A stretch of 64,000 bases of DNA from Halomonas socia. Lineage in GTDB: Bacteria; Pseudomonadota; Gammaproteobacteria; Pseudomonadales; Halomonadaceae. The position numbers and the translations under genes are program-made. The stretch spans positions 2,480,001 through 2,544,000 of the forward strand of contig NZ_CP048812.1 of assembly GCF_010977575.1 (NCBI RefSeq), written 5' to 3'. Positions 37,225 through 45,455 of the stretch are shown piece after piece. The notes beneath the pieces were generated by a model that was given only the letters and a program-made list of their open reading frames with translations, had not been told where the DNA came from and did not search any database. How positions within the stretch are numbered: the stretch's first letter is position 1; every line of letters begins with the position of its first letter.

Positions 37225-37913
37225 TTAGTGGTGTCGATGGTTAGAGGGTGTCTCCAGGGCACTCAGCGTCAGCCGACTGCGACGTTCGCCGTCGCGGTGG
37301 TAGTCGACGCCGAGCAGCAGGCCCGGGAGTGTGGGGTGGAAGTCGAACAGAAGCTGACGCTCGGGGTCTCCGGGTCCCAGGTCTCGACGCTGACCGCGTC
37401 GAAGGTGCCGGCGGGGCTCTCCACCTTGTCGCGGGCCATCACCCGGTAGTGCAGCGTCTCCTCCTCGCCCTTGTGGTCGACGAAGTGCAGCTCGCAGGGG
37501 GCGGCGTCCGAGCCTTCGCAGTCGCCGGCCTGCGCGCTGCGCCGTGATAGATCGAACAGCGCTGCCTGGCGGTCGGGCAATGCGCTCAGCTCGCTGCTGC
37601 CGAGGCGGTAGTCGCCACCGATGCCGAGCAGCGAATAGCCGCTGGAGTAGGCGCTGGGTCTCACGCCGTCGGCGTTGACGCGAAAACGGCTGCGCTCGTT
37701 GCCGCGGGCCACGGCGATGGCGGCGCGCATGTCGCTCTGCCACTGCTCGCCGTGCTGGCTGAGGCGGTGCTCGACGCGGGCGTTGGGCCAGCCGCTGATC
37801 TGCAGCTGGTAGTGGGCGGTAAACGGCGTGGGCTCGGCCAGCCCCTGTGCGGCGGCGCTGGAGCTTGCGCCGGCCAGCAGCGCGACGCTCAGCAGTGTAC
37901 GGATGCTCGACAC
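37225..37913 (-). CDS. DUF3108 periplasmic protein, frameshifted near its end
   Basis: A secreted protein with a signal peptide (IRTLLSVALLAGASSSAAAQ). The body has DUF3108 features: FTAHYQLQISGWPNARVEHRL at the start, ELHFVDHKGEEETLHYRVM and VESPAGTFDAVSVETW. The frame changes at a four-G run on the plus strand (37363-37366). As written, the protein ends in a serine/threonine-rich tail at 37269 (214 residues). With one more base it would continue ERQLLFDFHPTLPGLLLGVD and stop at 37225, the expected family ending. The interval is the corrected gene. The function of DUF3108 is unknown; an envelope role is likely from its export. Confidence 0.72.
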
Positions 37914-38014
37914 CTGGGACTCCCTGGGCCAATGAACGACATGCCTGAGAGCCCCGCGCCGGCGCGAGGTTCCCGCTGCCGGGCGAGTTGCGCAATCTTT
38001 GCGCGATGCTGGCC

Positions 38015-39367
38015 TCAGCGGCGGTGGCGTTCGGCAAGCCGTGCAAGCGCCGGGGCGAGCGTCAGCGGATAGCCGGACTCGCCGTTCTCCAGCGTGCGCA
38101 GTGACGCCGGCAGGCGCTCGAGGGTTTCGGCGACCCGCTGTGGCGCCTGTTCGGCCAGGGCCATCTGCTCAGCATCGAGTCGCCCTCCCTCGACCAGCGC
38201 CACCAGCAGCGGCGTGCCGGGGGGTGGCGCTTCGTCGCGCAAGGCCAGGGTGTCGCCGGCCAACTGTCCGCGTTCGTCAAGGCGGCGGTAGACCTGCTTG
38301 CGGCCGGGCAGGTTGAGCTTGCCCGGCGAGCGCTTAGAACGGGGCGTACCGGCGTATTCGACCAGCTTGTAGGAGAGGTCGATCACCGGCGCATCGGCGG
38401 ATGCCCCGAGCTGGGTGCCGACGCCGAACACGTCGATGGGCGCTCCCTGAGCCACCAGGGCGGCGATCTTGTGTTCGTCGAGGCCGCTGCTGGCGACGAT
38501 CTTGACCTGGGTGTGACCGGCGGCGTCGAGCAGGCGACGCGACGCCTGGGCCAGCTCGCCGAGGTCGCCTGAGTCGAGGCGGATGGCGCCCAGGCGCAGC
38601 TCGGGTTCGGCGTCGAGCAGCGCGATGAGATCGCGCACGCCGTCCAGGGTGTCGTAGGTATCCACCAACAGGGTGGTGCCGGGATAGTGGCGCAGGAAGG
38701 TGCGGAAGGCCTCGCGTTCGCTGTCGTGGGCGAGGATATAGCTGTGTGCCATGGTGCCGCGTAGCGGCAGGTCGTGGCGCAGCCCGCCGAGCACGTTACT
38801 GGTGCCGGCCAGTCCGGCGTTGCGGTAGGCGCGCACGCCGCGCATGGCGGCATCGATGCCGTGCATGCGGCGCATGCCGAAGTCGACCAGCGGCCGGCCG
38901 TCGGCGGCCAGTACCAGGCGCACCGCCTTCGACGCCAGCAAGGTTTCGAGCTGCACCAGGTTCATGATCAGGCTCTCGAGCAGTTGGGCCTCGGCGATCG
39001 GCGCCTCGACCTCGAGCAATGGCTGATTGGGGAACACCGGGGTGCCCTCGGGCAGCGTCCAGATATCGCCGCTGAAACGCCACTCGCCGAGCCAGGCGAG
39101 GAATTCGGCCTCGAACTGGCCAGTAGCGGCCAGGCGCTCGAGGTGGTGCGGCTGGAAGCGCAGCCGGCTGGCCACGGTGGCGGCATGCTGCTGGCCGCAG
39201 GCGAGCATGAAGCGACGCGAATCGGGCAGCTTGCGGAAGTAGAGACTGAAGGTGGCGCGCTCACGCAGGCCCTCCTTCCAGTAGGCCTGGAGCATGGTCA
39301 ACTGGTAGAGGTCGGTAAGCAGCGCCAGGTCGTCGTCGGCGACCTGCAGGGGCGGGGCAGCGCTCAT
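38015..39367 (-). CDS. pncB: Nicotinate phosphoribosyltransferase
   Basis: An enzyme of 450 residues that joins nicotinate to PRPP to give nicotinate mononucleotide, with ATP use, in NAD salvage. Marks are LLTDLYQLTMLQAYWKEG at the start, LEAPIAEAQLLESLIMNLVQ, DFGMRRMHGIDAAMRG with the phosphate-binding arginine, GTMAHSYILAH with the phosphorylated histidine, LRLGAIRLDSGDLGEL and VFGVGTQLG. The ATG at 39367 has AGAGGT upstream and overlaps the pncA stop by 4 bases, so it is translated with pncA. A longer upstream frame overlaps pncA and is rejected. Confidence 0.93.
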   Translation of the reverse strand: MSAAPPLQVADDDLALLTDLYQLTMLQAYWKEGLRERATFSLYFRKLPDSRRFMLACGQQHAATVASRLRFQPHHLERLAATGQFEAEFLAWLGEWRFSGDIWTLPEGTPVFPNQPLLEVEAPIAEAQLLESLIMNLVQLETLLASKAVRLVLAADGRPLVDFGMRRMHGIDAAMRGVRAYRNAGLAGTSNVLGGLRHDLPLRGTMAHSYILAHDSEREAFRTFLRHYPGTTLLVDTYDTLDGVRDLIALLDAEPELRLGAIRLDSGDLGELAQASRRLLDAAGHTQVKIVASSGLDEHKIAALVAQGAPIDVFGVGTQLGASADAPVIDLSYKLVEYAGTPRSKRSPGKLNLPGRKQVYRRLDERGQLAGDTLALRDEAPPPGTPLLVALVEGGRLDAEQMALAEQAPQRVAETLERLPASLRTLENGESGYPLTLAPALARLAERHRR

Positions 39368-39930
39368 TGGCGTACCTCTACCCCGGCGCGCTCGAGCTCG
39401 GCCAGGCAGCCGCCCGCCGAGTCGGGATCCACCGCGGCGCTGAGTGGCGCCAGCAGCAGGGTGGCGAAGCCGGCGCGGTGCGCGTCGAGGGCCGTGGCGC
39501 GGACGCAGACGTCCAGCGCCAGGCCGCATATCACCACCCGGGTGATGCTTCGTTCACGCAGGTAGCCGGCCAGGCCGGTGGCATCGAAGGCCGAGTAGGC
39601 GTCGGCGTCGAAGGCGGTGGCCTTGCTGACCCGCAGGGCCTCGTCAGGCAGCGCCAGGTCGGGGTGGAAGGCCGCGCCGCGGGTGTCCTGAATGCAGTGG
39701 GGCGGCCAGGTTCCGCCGCGATGGGTGAAGCTGGCGTGGTCGACCGGGTGCCAGTCGCGGGAGGCGATCACCAGCGCGCCCGCCGCGCGGGCGGCGGCGA
39801 TCTCGGCATTGATGCCGGGAATCAGGCCGCGGCCGCCGGCCACGGCCAGAGCGCCGCCTTCGCAGAAGTCGTTCTGCATGTCGACCACCAGCAGGGCGTC
39901 GCCGGGGCCGTAATCGATGTGCATGGTCAT
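39364..39930 (-). CDS. pncA: Nicotinamidase
   Basis: An enzyme of 188 residues of the isochorismatase fold. It hydrolyses nicotinamide to nicotinate and ammonia, feeding PncB. The catalytic triad is visible: Asp17 in LLVVDMQNDFC, Lys103 in VSKATAFDADAYSAF and Cys142 in GLALDVCVRATALDA. The metal site is Asp59/His61/His65 in RDWHPVDHASF. With pncB it makes a two-step salvage operon. It lies upstream of pncB on the minus strand, and the 73 bases to ghrA hold the likely promoter. Confidence 0.94.
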   Translation of the reverse strand: MTMHIDYGPGDALLVVDMQNDFCEGGALAVAGGRGLIPGINAEIAAARAAGALVIASRDWHPVDHASFTHRGGTWPPHCIQDTRGAAFHPDLALPDEALRVSKATAFDADAYSAFDATGLAGYLRERSITRVVICGLALDVCVRATALDAHRAGFATLLLAPLSAAVDPDSAGGCLAELERAGVEVRQ

Positions 39931-40003
39931 CGTTGCCTCTCCCTATCGGGCCTGATTGCTTACAGCCTAGCGTTCCCCGACGCCGCGGTGAACCTGGTGC
40001 CGC

Positions 40004-40930
40004 TCAGTAGCCGGCGCTGCGGTCGATGGTCGGCACCTCGCGCCCGGCATGCCACGCCTCGAGGGTTTCCACTACCTGGTCGAGGGCCGCGCCGAGCGGC
40101 GTGGGGCCGGCCATGTGCGGGGTGATCAGCAGCCGCGGGTGCTGCCACAGCGGGCTGTCGCCGGGTAGCGGCTCCTCGGGGAAGGCGTCGAGCAGGGCGC
40201 TGCGCAGGCGACCTTCGTGCTTGCCGTCACCCAGCGCCTCGAGCAGCGCGCGCTCGTCGATCAGGGTGCCGCGGCCGGGGTTGACCAGGCTGGCGCCGTC
40301 GGGCAGGGCGGCCAGGGTCTCGGCGTTGATCAGGTGGTGTGTCTCGGGGGTGTTGGGCAGCAGGGTGATCAGCGTGCGCACCTGCCCCAGCAGGTCGTAA
40401 AGCCCCTCCTCGCCGTGGTGGCAGCGGATCTCGTCGAGGGACTTGGGCGAGCGGCTCCAGCCGTGGACCGCAAAGCCCGCCGCCGCGATGCGCTGGGCGA
40501 CATGGCGGCCGATGGCGCCGAGCCCGAGAACGCCCACCGGCCAGTCGCGCTTGTCGATCACCTGGTGCTCGCGCCACTCGGCGCGATCTTGCTGAGTGCG
40601 GTAGCGGTCGAAGTCGCGCTGCACATGGAGCAGGCCGTAGAGACAGTAGTCGGCGATCAGCTCGCCCATGCCGGCGTCGCGCAGCTTGACGATCGGCGTC
40701 TCCGCCGGCAACCCGGGGTTGCTGAGCAGGGCATCGACACCGGCGCCGAGGTTGATGATGCCGCGGGCCTCGGCGTGGCGCTCGAGCAGCTCGGCAGGGG
40801 GCTTCCAGACCGCCAGGTAGTCGATCTCGTCGACCGCCTGGTCGCTGGTGAAGACTTCGGCGTTGGGGAGCCGCTGCTGCAGGGCCGCTTGCCAGCCGGC
40901 GGCATCGTCGATATGCACCAGAATGCGCAT
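40004..40930 (-). CDS. ghrA: Glyoxylate/hydroxypyruvate reductase A family, D-2-hydroxyacid dehydrogenase
   Basis: A cytoplasmic enzyme of 308 residues that reduces glyoxylate or hydroxypyruvate with NAD(P)H. The Rossmann motif is VGVLGLGAIGRHVAQRIAAAGF. The catalytic arginine is in LVNPGRGTLID, the acid/base histidine in LLITPHMAGPT, and the GhrA-type stretch SALLDAFPEEPLPGDSPLWQHP lies between. The arginine/serine after the second strand (GWSRSPKS) suggests NADPH preference. AGGAG lies 5 bases before the ATG at 40930. It is divergent from doeA with 351 bases between them. Confidence 0.88.
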   Translation of the reverse strand: MRILVHIDDAAGWQAALQQRLPNAEVFTSDQAVDEIDYLAVWKPPAELLERHAEARGIINLGAGVDALLSNPGLPAETPIVKLRDAGMGELIADYCLYGLLHVQRDFDRYRTQQDRAEWREHQVIDKRDWPVGVLGLGAIGRHVAQRIAAAGFAVHGWSRSPKSLDEIRCHHGEEGLYDLLGQVRTLITLLPNTPETHHLINAETLAALPDGASLVNPGRGTLIDERALLEALGDGKHEGRLRSALLDAFPEEPLPGDSPLWQHPRLLITPHMAGPTPLGAALDQVVETLEAWHAGREVPTIDRSAGY

Positions 40931-41044
40931 GATGTCTCCTGTCTCGGGGTATCTGACAGCCATCATCGGCCGCTGCGATGCATCGAGTAAAGTTGTTGGG
41001 CCATATCGCTCGCCTTGGCGGTGGCGAAAAGGCCAATAAAGCCT

Positions 41045-41075
41045 TTGACGGCGGGCTTGGCGATGGTGCTAGTAT
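41045..41075 (+). promoter_or_regulatory. Candidate sigma-70 promoter of doeA
   Basis: TTGACG and TAGTAT, with a TGC extended -10 element, are 19 bases apart, which is a little long. Transcription would start near 41082 and leave a leader of about 200 bases before doeA. In the leader lie a GGGGCGTAACCCC hairpin (near 41097) and an AGGAGGAG at 41235-41242 well upstream of the start codon. Confidence 0.4.
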
Positions 41076-41281
41076 CGTCGCCAGGATGTTGATGGGGCGT
41101 AACCCCCTCCATTATCGTGCCCGCTGGCAGGAAGCCCTCGCCGCGGCCAACGATTGTCGTGCCGGCCGTGAGCGTTCAGCGGGTTCCGACGCAGGTAGTG
41201 CAGCAGGTCAACGTGCAGGCTCGGCCTTCTCCTCAGGAGGAGTGCCGGTTTTGGTGATTTTCGGTAATGGCGAGTGGCCAC

Positions 41282-42481
41282 ATGACTCAGGTAACCCTGC
41301 CTTTCACTCGTGAAGAGTATGCCAGCCGCCTATGGAAGGTGCGGGCGGAGATGGCCAATCGTGGCATCGACGTGCTGATCATCAGCGACCCCTCCAACAT
41401 GGCCTGGCTCACCGGCTACGACGGCTGGTCGTTCTATGTCCACCAGTGCGTACTGCTGGGGCTGGAGGGCGAGCCGGTATGGTACGGCCGGCGCATGGAC
41501 GCCAACGGCGCGCTGCGTACCTGCTGGATCGACCCGGCCAACATCACCTATTACCCGGATTACTATGTGCAGAATCCGGACATGCACCCCATGGACTACC
41601 TGGCCCAGTCGATCATGCCCGACCGCGGCTGGCACCAGGGCGTGGTGGGCATGGAGATGGACAACTACTACTTCTCGGCCAAGGCCTACCAATGCCTGCT
41701 GCGCGAGCTGCCCCATGCACGCTTCATGGACGCCAACTCGCTGGTCAACTGGTGTCGCGCCATCAAGTCGCCCCAGGAGGTCGCCTATATGCGCGTCGCC
41801 GGCAAGATCGTCGAGGGCATGCATACGCGGATTCTCGAGGTGATCGAGCCGGGCCTGCCCAAGAGCAAGCTGGTTTCGGAGATCTACCGGGTGGGCATTG
41901 AGGGCTGGGTCGACGAGCACGGCAAGGTCTACGGTGGCGACTATCCGGCCATCGTGCCGATGCTGCCCACCGGCAAGGACGCCGCCGCGCCGCACCTTAC
42001 CTGGGACGATACGCCGTTTCGCGAGGGCGAGGGCACCTTCTTCGAGATTGCCGGGGTGTTCAAGCGCTACCATGCGCCGCTGTCGCGCACCGTGTTTCTC
42101 GGCAAGCCGCCCCGTGACTTCATCCGCGCCGAGTCGGCGCTGCTGGAGGGCATCGACAACGGCCTGGCGGTGGCCAAGCCCGGCAACCGCACCGCGGATA
42201 TCGCCATGGCGCTGGGTGCGGCCATGGACAAGTACGGCTTCGACCGCGGCGGTGCCCGCTGCGGCTACCCGATCGGCATCTCCTACCCGCCGGACTGGGG
42301 CGAGCGGACCATGAGCCTGCGCCCCTCGGACGAGACCATCCTGCAGCCGGGCATGACGTTTCATTTCATGCCTGGCCTGTGGGAGGACGAGTGGGGCCTG
42401 GAGATCACCGAGAGTATCCTGATCACCGAGACCGGCTGCGAGACCCTGGCGAATTTCCCGCGCCAGCTATTTGTCCGCTGA
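41282..42481 (+). CDS. doeA: Ectoine hydrolase
   Basis: A cytoplasmic enzyme of 399 residues, the same length as DoeA of Halomonas elongata. It opens the ring of ectoine to give N-acetyl-2,4-diaminobutyrate. It belongs to the M24 creatinase/prolidase-like fold: an N-terminal domain (ASRLWKVRAEMANRGIDVLIISDPSNMAWLTGYDGWSFY) and a C-terminal pita-bread domain with EGTFFEIAGVFKRYHAPLSRTV, GARCGYPIGISYPPDW and LEITESILITETGCE. The ATG at 41282 is chosen from that length and the MTQVTLPFTREEY opening; an ATG five codons upstream (41267) is possible. doeB and doeX follow. Confidence 0.96.
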   Translation: MTQVTLPFTREEYASRLWKVRAEMANRGIDVLIISDPSNMAWLTGYDGWSFYVHQCVLLGLEGEPVWYGRRMDANGALRTCWIDPANITYYPDYYVQNPDMHPMDYLAQSIMPDRGWHQGVVGMEMDNYYFSAKAYQCLLRELPHARFMDANSLVNWCRAIKSPQEVAYMRVAGKIVEGMHTRILEVIEPGLPKSKLVSEIYRVGIEGWVDEHGKVYGGDYPAIVPMLPTGKDAAAPHLTWDDTPFREGEGTFFEIAGVFKRYHAPLSRTVFLGKPPRDFIRAESALLEGIDNGLAVAKPGNRTADIAMALGAAMDKYGFDRGGARCGYPIGISYPPDWGERTMSLRPSDETILQPGMTFHFMPGLWEDEWGLEITESILITETGCETLANFPRQLFVR

Positions 42482-42510
42482 TGCTGAGATGAAGCAACAA
42501 CACATAGCGA

Positions 42511-42620
42511 GGAGCGCCGGCGATAGGTCGTAGAGGGGGTTCTACGCCATGGATGGCGTAGGTAGCGCCCAGGGAAGGGTTTACAGCGCCCCCTCGTAGG
42601 CCTGTCGCCGGATCAGCTCC
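42511..42620. repeat. MITE-like palindromic intergenic element
   Basis: A 110-base imperfect palindrome between doeA and doeB. The outer arms (GGAGC..CGGCGATAGG..TAGAGGGGG at 42511-42539 and its mirrored partner at 42589-42620) pair over about 30 bases. Its middle is a perfect inner palindrome CTACGCCAT-GG-ATGGCGTAG at 42542-42561. It encodes nothing credible and has the look of a dispersed structured repeat. No second copy is in the window. Confidence 0.65.
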
Positions 42621-42697
42621 GAGCGCTGGGGGTTGCCGCAGGAGCAGCCTCGAGTATTGCACCGCGGCAATCCGTACAAGCACAAGGAGAGTACCCT

Positions 42698-43711
42698 ATG
42701 GCCAAGCGCCCTAGCCCGATCAGCGCCACCGTCGATTTCGATGCCGACGGCATCCAGCACGGTTTCCTCAAGCTGCCGATCTCGGTGGACGAGTCGGCCT
42801 GGGGCGCGGTGATGATCCCGCTCACCGTGGTCAAGAACGGCGACGGCCCCACCGCACTGCTCACCGGCGGCAACCACGGCGACGAGTACGAAGGCATCAC
42901 CTCGCTGCTCAAGCTGTCGAGCAGCCTGCGCGCCGAGGACATCAGCGGCCGGGTGATCATCGTGCCGTGCATGAACACCCCGGCGGTGATGGCCGGCAAG
43001 CGCACCTCGGGACTCGATGGCGGCAACCTCAACCGCAGCTTCCCCGGCGACCCCGACGGCAGCGTCACCGAGAAGATCGCCGACTACTTCACCCGGGTGA
43101 TGACACCGATGTGTGACGTGGTGCTCGACCTGCACTCCGGCGGGCGCACCCTGGATATCATCCCCTTCGGCGCCTCCCATGTGCTTGACGACCCCGAGCA
43201 GCAGCGCCGCGCCCTGGAAGGCGCCAAGGCCTTCGGCGCGCCCTACGCGATGATGATGTTCGAGCTCGATGCCGCCGCACTCTTCGACACCGCGGTGGAG
43301 AGCCAGGGCAAGATCTTCGTCGCCACCGAACTCGGCGGCGGCGGTACCTCGACCCCCGAGAGCATGGCCATCACCGAGCGCGGCGTGCGCAACTTCCTGA
43401 TCCACTACGGCCTGCTGGCCGGTGAGGTGGAGATGCCCGCCGAGCCGCAGATCTATCTCGATATGCCCGACGCCAGCTGCTACGTGCAGAGCGAGCACTC
43501 CGGCGTGCTGGAGCTATGCTTCGCCCTGGGGGAGCGGCTCGAGAAGGGCGACGTGGTGGCCCGGGTCTATGACATGACACGCAGCGGCAGCGCCCCGATG
43601 GAGTACCGTGCCAGCCGCAGCGGCGTGCTGGCGGCGCGGCGTCATCCGTCGCTGGTCAACATGGGTGATACCATTGCGGTAATCGCCGATGTCGTCGACT
43701 CGCTCGGCTAA
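42698..43711 (+). CDS. doeB: N-alpha-acetyl-L-2,4-diaminobutyrate deacetylase
   Basis: An enzyme of 337 residues in the succinylglutamate desuccinylase/aspartoacylase zinc-hydrolase family. It removes the acetyl group from the product of DoeA to give L-2,4-diaminobutyrate. The zinc ligands are His60 and Glu63 in TGGNHGDEYEG and the histidine in VLDLHSGGRTLD. The stretch GLDGGNLNRSFPGDPDGS is conserved in the family. AAGGAG lies before the ATG. It follows doeA across the palindromic element, so read-through transcription is likely, with the element possibly setting the ratio. Confidence 0.95.
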   Translation: MAKRPSPISATVDFDADGIQHGFLKLPISVDESAWGAVMIPLTVVKNGDGPTALLTGGNHGDEYEGITSLLKLSSSLRAEDISGRVIIVPCMNTPAVMAGKRTSGLDGGNLNRSFPGDPDGSVTEKIADYFTRVMTPMCDVVLDLHSGGRTLDIIPFGASHVLDDPEQQRRALEGAKAFGAPYAMMMFELDAAALFDTAVESQGKIFVATELGGGGTSTPESMAITERGVRNFLIHYGLLAGEVEMPAEPQIYLDMPDASCYVQSEHSGVLELCFALGERLEKGDVVARVYDMTRSGSAPMEYRASRSGVLAARRHPSLVNMGDTIAVIADVVDSLG

Positions 43712-43738
43712 GGCTATCTCTCACACACTGGAAGGCGC

Positions 43739-44242
43739 ATGAAGCTCGATCGCTACGATCTGAAGATCCTCGAGATCCTGGCCCAGGATGGGCGCATCAC
43801 CAAGTCGAAGCTGGCCGAGGCCATCAATCTCTCGGTCAGCCCCTGCTGGGAGCGGGTGCGGCGCCTCGAGAAGGCCGGCATCATCGACGGCTACTCGGCG
43901 CGCATCAATACAAGCGTACTGGTCAAGCGCACCCCGGTGTGGGTGCAGGTCGAACTCAAGGCCCACAATGCTGAGAGTTTCCAGCGCTTCGAGGCGCTGG
44001 TCCATGCCACGCCCGAGGTCACCGAGTGCGTGGCGGTGGGCGGCGGCGTCGACTACCTGCTCAAGATCGAGGCCGACTCCATCGATGCCTATCAACGCCT
44101 GATTGACGCCTGGCTGGTTTCGGAGGTCGGCATCGAGCGCTACTTCACCTATATCGTCACCAAGACGGTCAAGCAACAAGCCCCCCGATTCAACTGGATA
44201 GCCGCTAAGCCGGCGGCGATACCCGACCCCGGCCGTCGATGA
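43739..44242 (+). CDS. doeX: Lrp/AsnC-family regulator of ectoine degradation
   Basis: A regulator of 167 residues. The N-terminal helix-turn-helix is LDRYDLKILEILAQDGRITKSKLAEAINLSVSPCWERVRRLEKAGII, and the C-terminal half is the RAM ligand domain (VWVQVELKAHNAESFQRFEALV, TECVAVGGGVDYLLKIEADS). It starts 27 bases after doeB and agrees with DoeX of Halomonas elongata, which binds near the doe genes. Its ligand is probably an intermediate such as acetyl-diaminobutyrate or diaminobutyrate. GGAAGG is close to the ATG. Confidence 0.92.
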   Translation: MKLDRYDLKILEILAQDGRITKSKLAEAINLSVSPCWERVRRLEKAGIIDGYSARINTSVLVKRTPVWVQVELKAHNAESFQRFEALVHATPEVTECVAVGGGVDYLLKIEADSIDAYQRLIDAWLVSEVGIERYFTYIVTKTVKQQAPRFNWIAAKPAAIPDPGRR

Positions 44243-44405
44243 AGCCCAGCCTCGTCCTCGCGTCAAGCCGTTAACGTTGATTACACGCCCGCTGAATTTG
44301 GCATAAGCTGATTCAAGTACGCGGGTTGTGGCGATTCCGCCTTGCAGGGGCCAGGCCCCATCGATGTCATCCTTTACCGGGCGTTCGCCATTCGAGAGGA
44401 ACTGC

Positions 44406-45281
44406 ATGTCCTATTTCACGATTGCCGGGGTGCAGCTGCATGCCCTGCACCATGGAGACAACACCGATGCCATGCGGCATCGCATCAATCTGCTGATGGC
44501 AAGATTCCCCAACGTGCAGATGGTGCTGTTCAGCGAGCTGGTGGCCAACGGTGCCGCCACTCACCACGCCGAGCCGATGCCCAGCAACATGGAGGCGATG
44601 TTCTGCCAGCTGGCCGAGGAGCACCGCATCTGGCTGATTCCCGGCTCGATGTTCGAGCGCGAGGGCGACAAGATCTACAACACCCTCAGCGTGATCAACC
44701 CCCAGGGCCAGGTGGTGGCGCGCTATCGCAAGATGTTCCCGTTCCGGCCCTTCGAGGAGGGCGTCGAGGGCGGCAGCGAATTCGTGGTCTTCGACGTGCC
44801 CCAGGTAGGTCGCTTCGGGGTCTCGATCTGCTATGACATGTGGTTCCCCGAAACCACTCGCACCTTAGCGGCGATGGGCGCCGAGGTGATCCTGCACCCG
44901 ACCATGACCGACACCATCGACCGCGATATCGAACTCTCCATCGCGCGCACCAACGCGGCGATCAACCAGTGCTATTTCTTCGACATCAACGGCGCAGGCG
45001 CCATGGGCAACGGCCGCTCTATCGTGGTCGGCCCGGCCGGTGACGTGATCCACCAGGCCGGCATCGGCGAAGAGATCATTCCGCTGGAGATCGACCTCAA
45101 CCGGGTGCGCCGCGAGCGCGAGGTGGGCCTGCGCGGGCTTGGCCAGCCGCTCAAGAGCTTCCGCGACCGCAGTGTCGACTTCGGCGTCTATCGCACAGAG
45201 AACGCGCCCACGCCGTTTCTCGACACGCTCGGGCCGCTGGTCAAGCCGCGTCGTCCCGATAACGGCCATCACGATATCTGA
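44406..45281 (+). CDS. Carbon-nitrogen hydrolase, nitrilase superfamily
   Basis: A protein of 291 residues with the nitrilase-fold catalytic triad: Glu44 in LFSELVANG, Lys109 in ARYRKMFPF and Cys142 in ISICYDMWFPE. Such enzymes split amides or carbamoyl compounds such as N-carbamoylputrescine, or transfer acyl groups. The exact substrate is not clear. GAGAGGAAC precedes the ATG at 44406. It is the first gene of a four-gene cassette inside the ectoine cluster (ATP-grasp ligase, C45 hydrolase and PLP decarboxylase follow), all on the plus strand. The 163 bases after doeX may hold its own promoter. It is not part of the known ectoine pathway. Confidence 0.88.
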   Translation: MSYFTIAGVQLHALHHGDNTDAMRHRINLLMARFPNVQMVLFSELVANGAATHHAEPMPSNMEAMFCQLAEEHRIWLIPGSMFEREGDKIYNTLSVINPQGQVVARYRKMFPFRPFEEGVEGGSEFVVFDVPQVGRFGVSICYDMWFPETTRTLAAMGAEVILHPTMTDTIDRDIELSIARTNAAINQCYFFDINGAGAMGNGRSIVVGPAGDVIHQAGIGEEIIPLEIDLNRVRREREVGLRGLGQPLKSFRDRSVDFGVYRTENAPTPFLDTLGPLVKPRRPDNGHHDI

Positions 45282-45455
45282 TCGCGCCGCTGGCGCAGCT
45301 GCAGGGAGAGCCTCGCAATGTTGACCAGGATCATCCACCAGCTGCGCCAACTGTTGATGCGGCCGCCTGACGCAACGGGCGGCCGCCAGGACTCGCCGCC
45401 GGTCACGGTCGAGTCTCCCACGCACAGGGATCGCCCTCCCCAAGGAGCAAGAGAA

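Noticed and set aside
42423..42683. An 86-residue minus-strand open frame over the palindromic element.
   Set aside because: It is made of the repeat itself and has no separate ribosome site or domain.
44298..44316. A sigma-54 promoter (TTGGCA) before the nitrilase gene.
   Set aside because: The -12 GC element is not present at the required distance.
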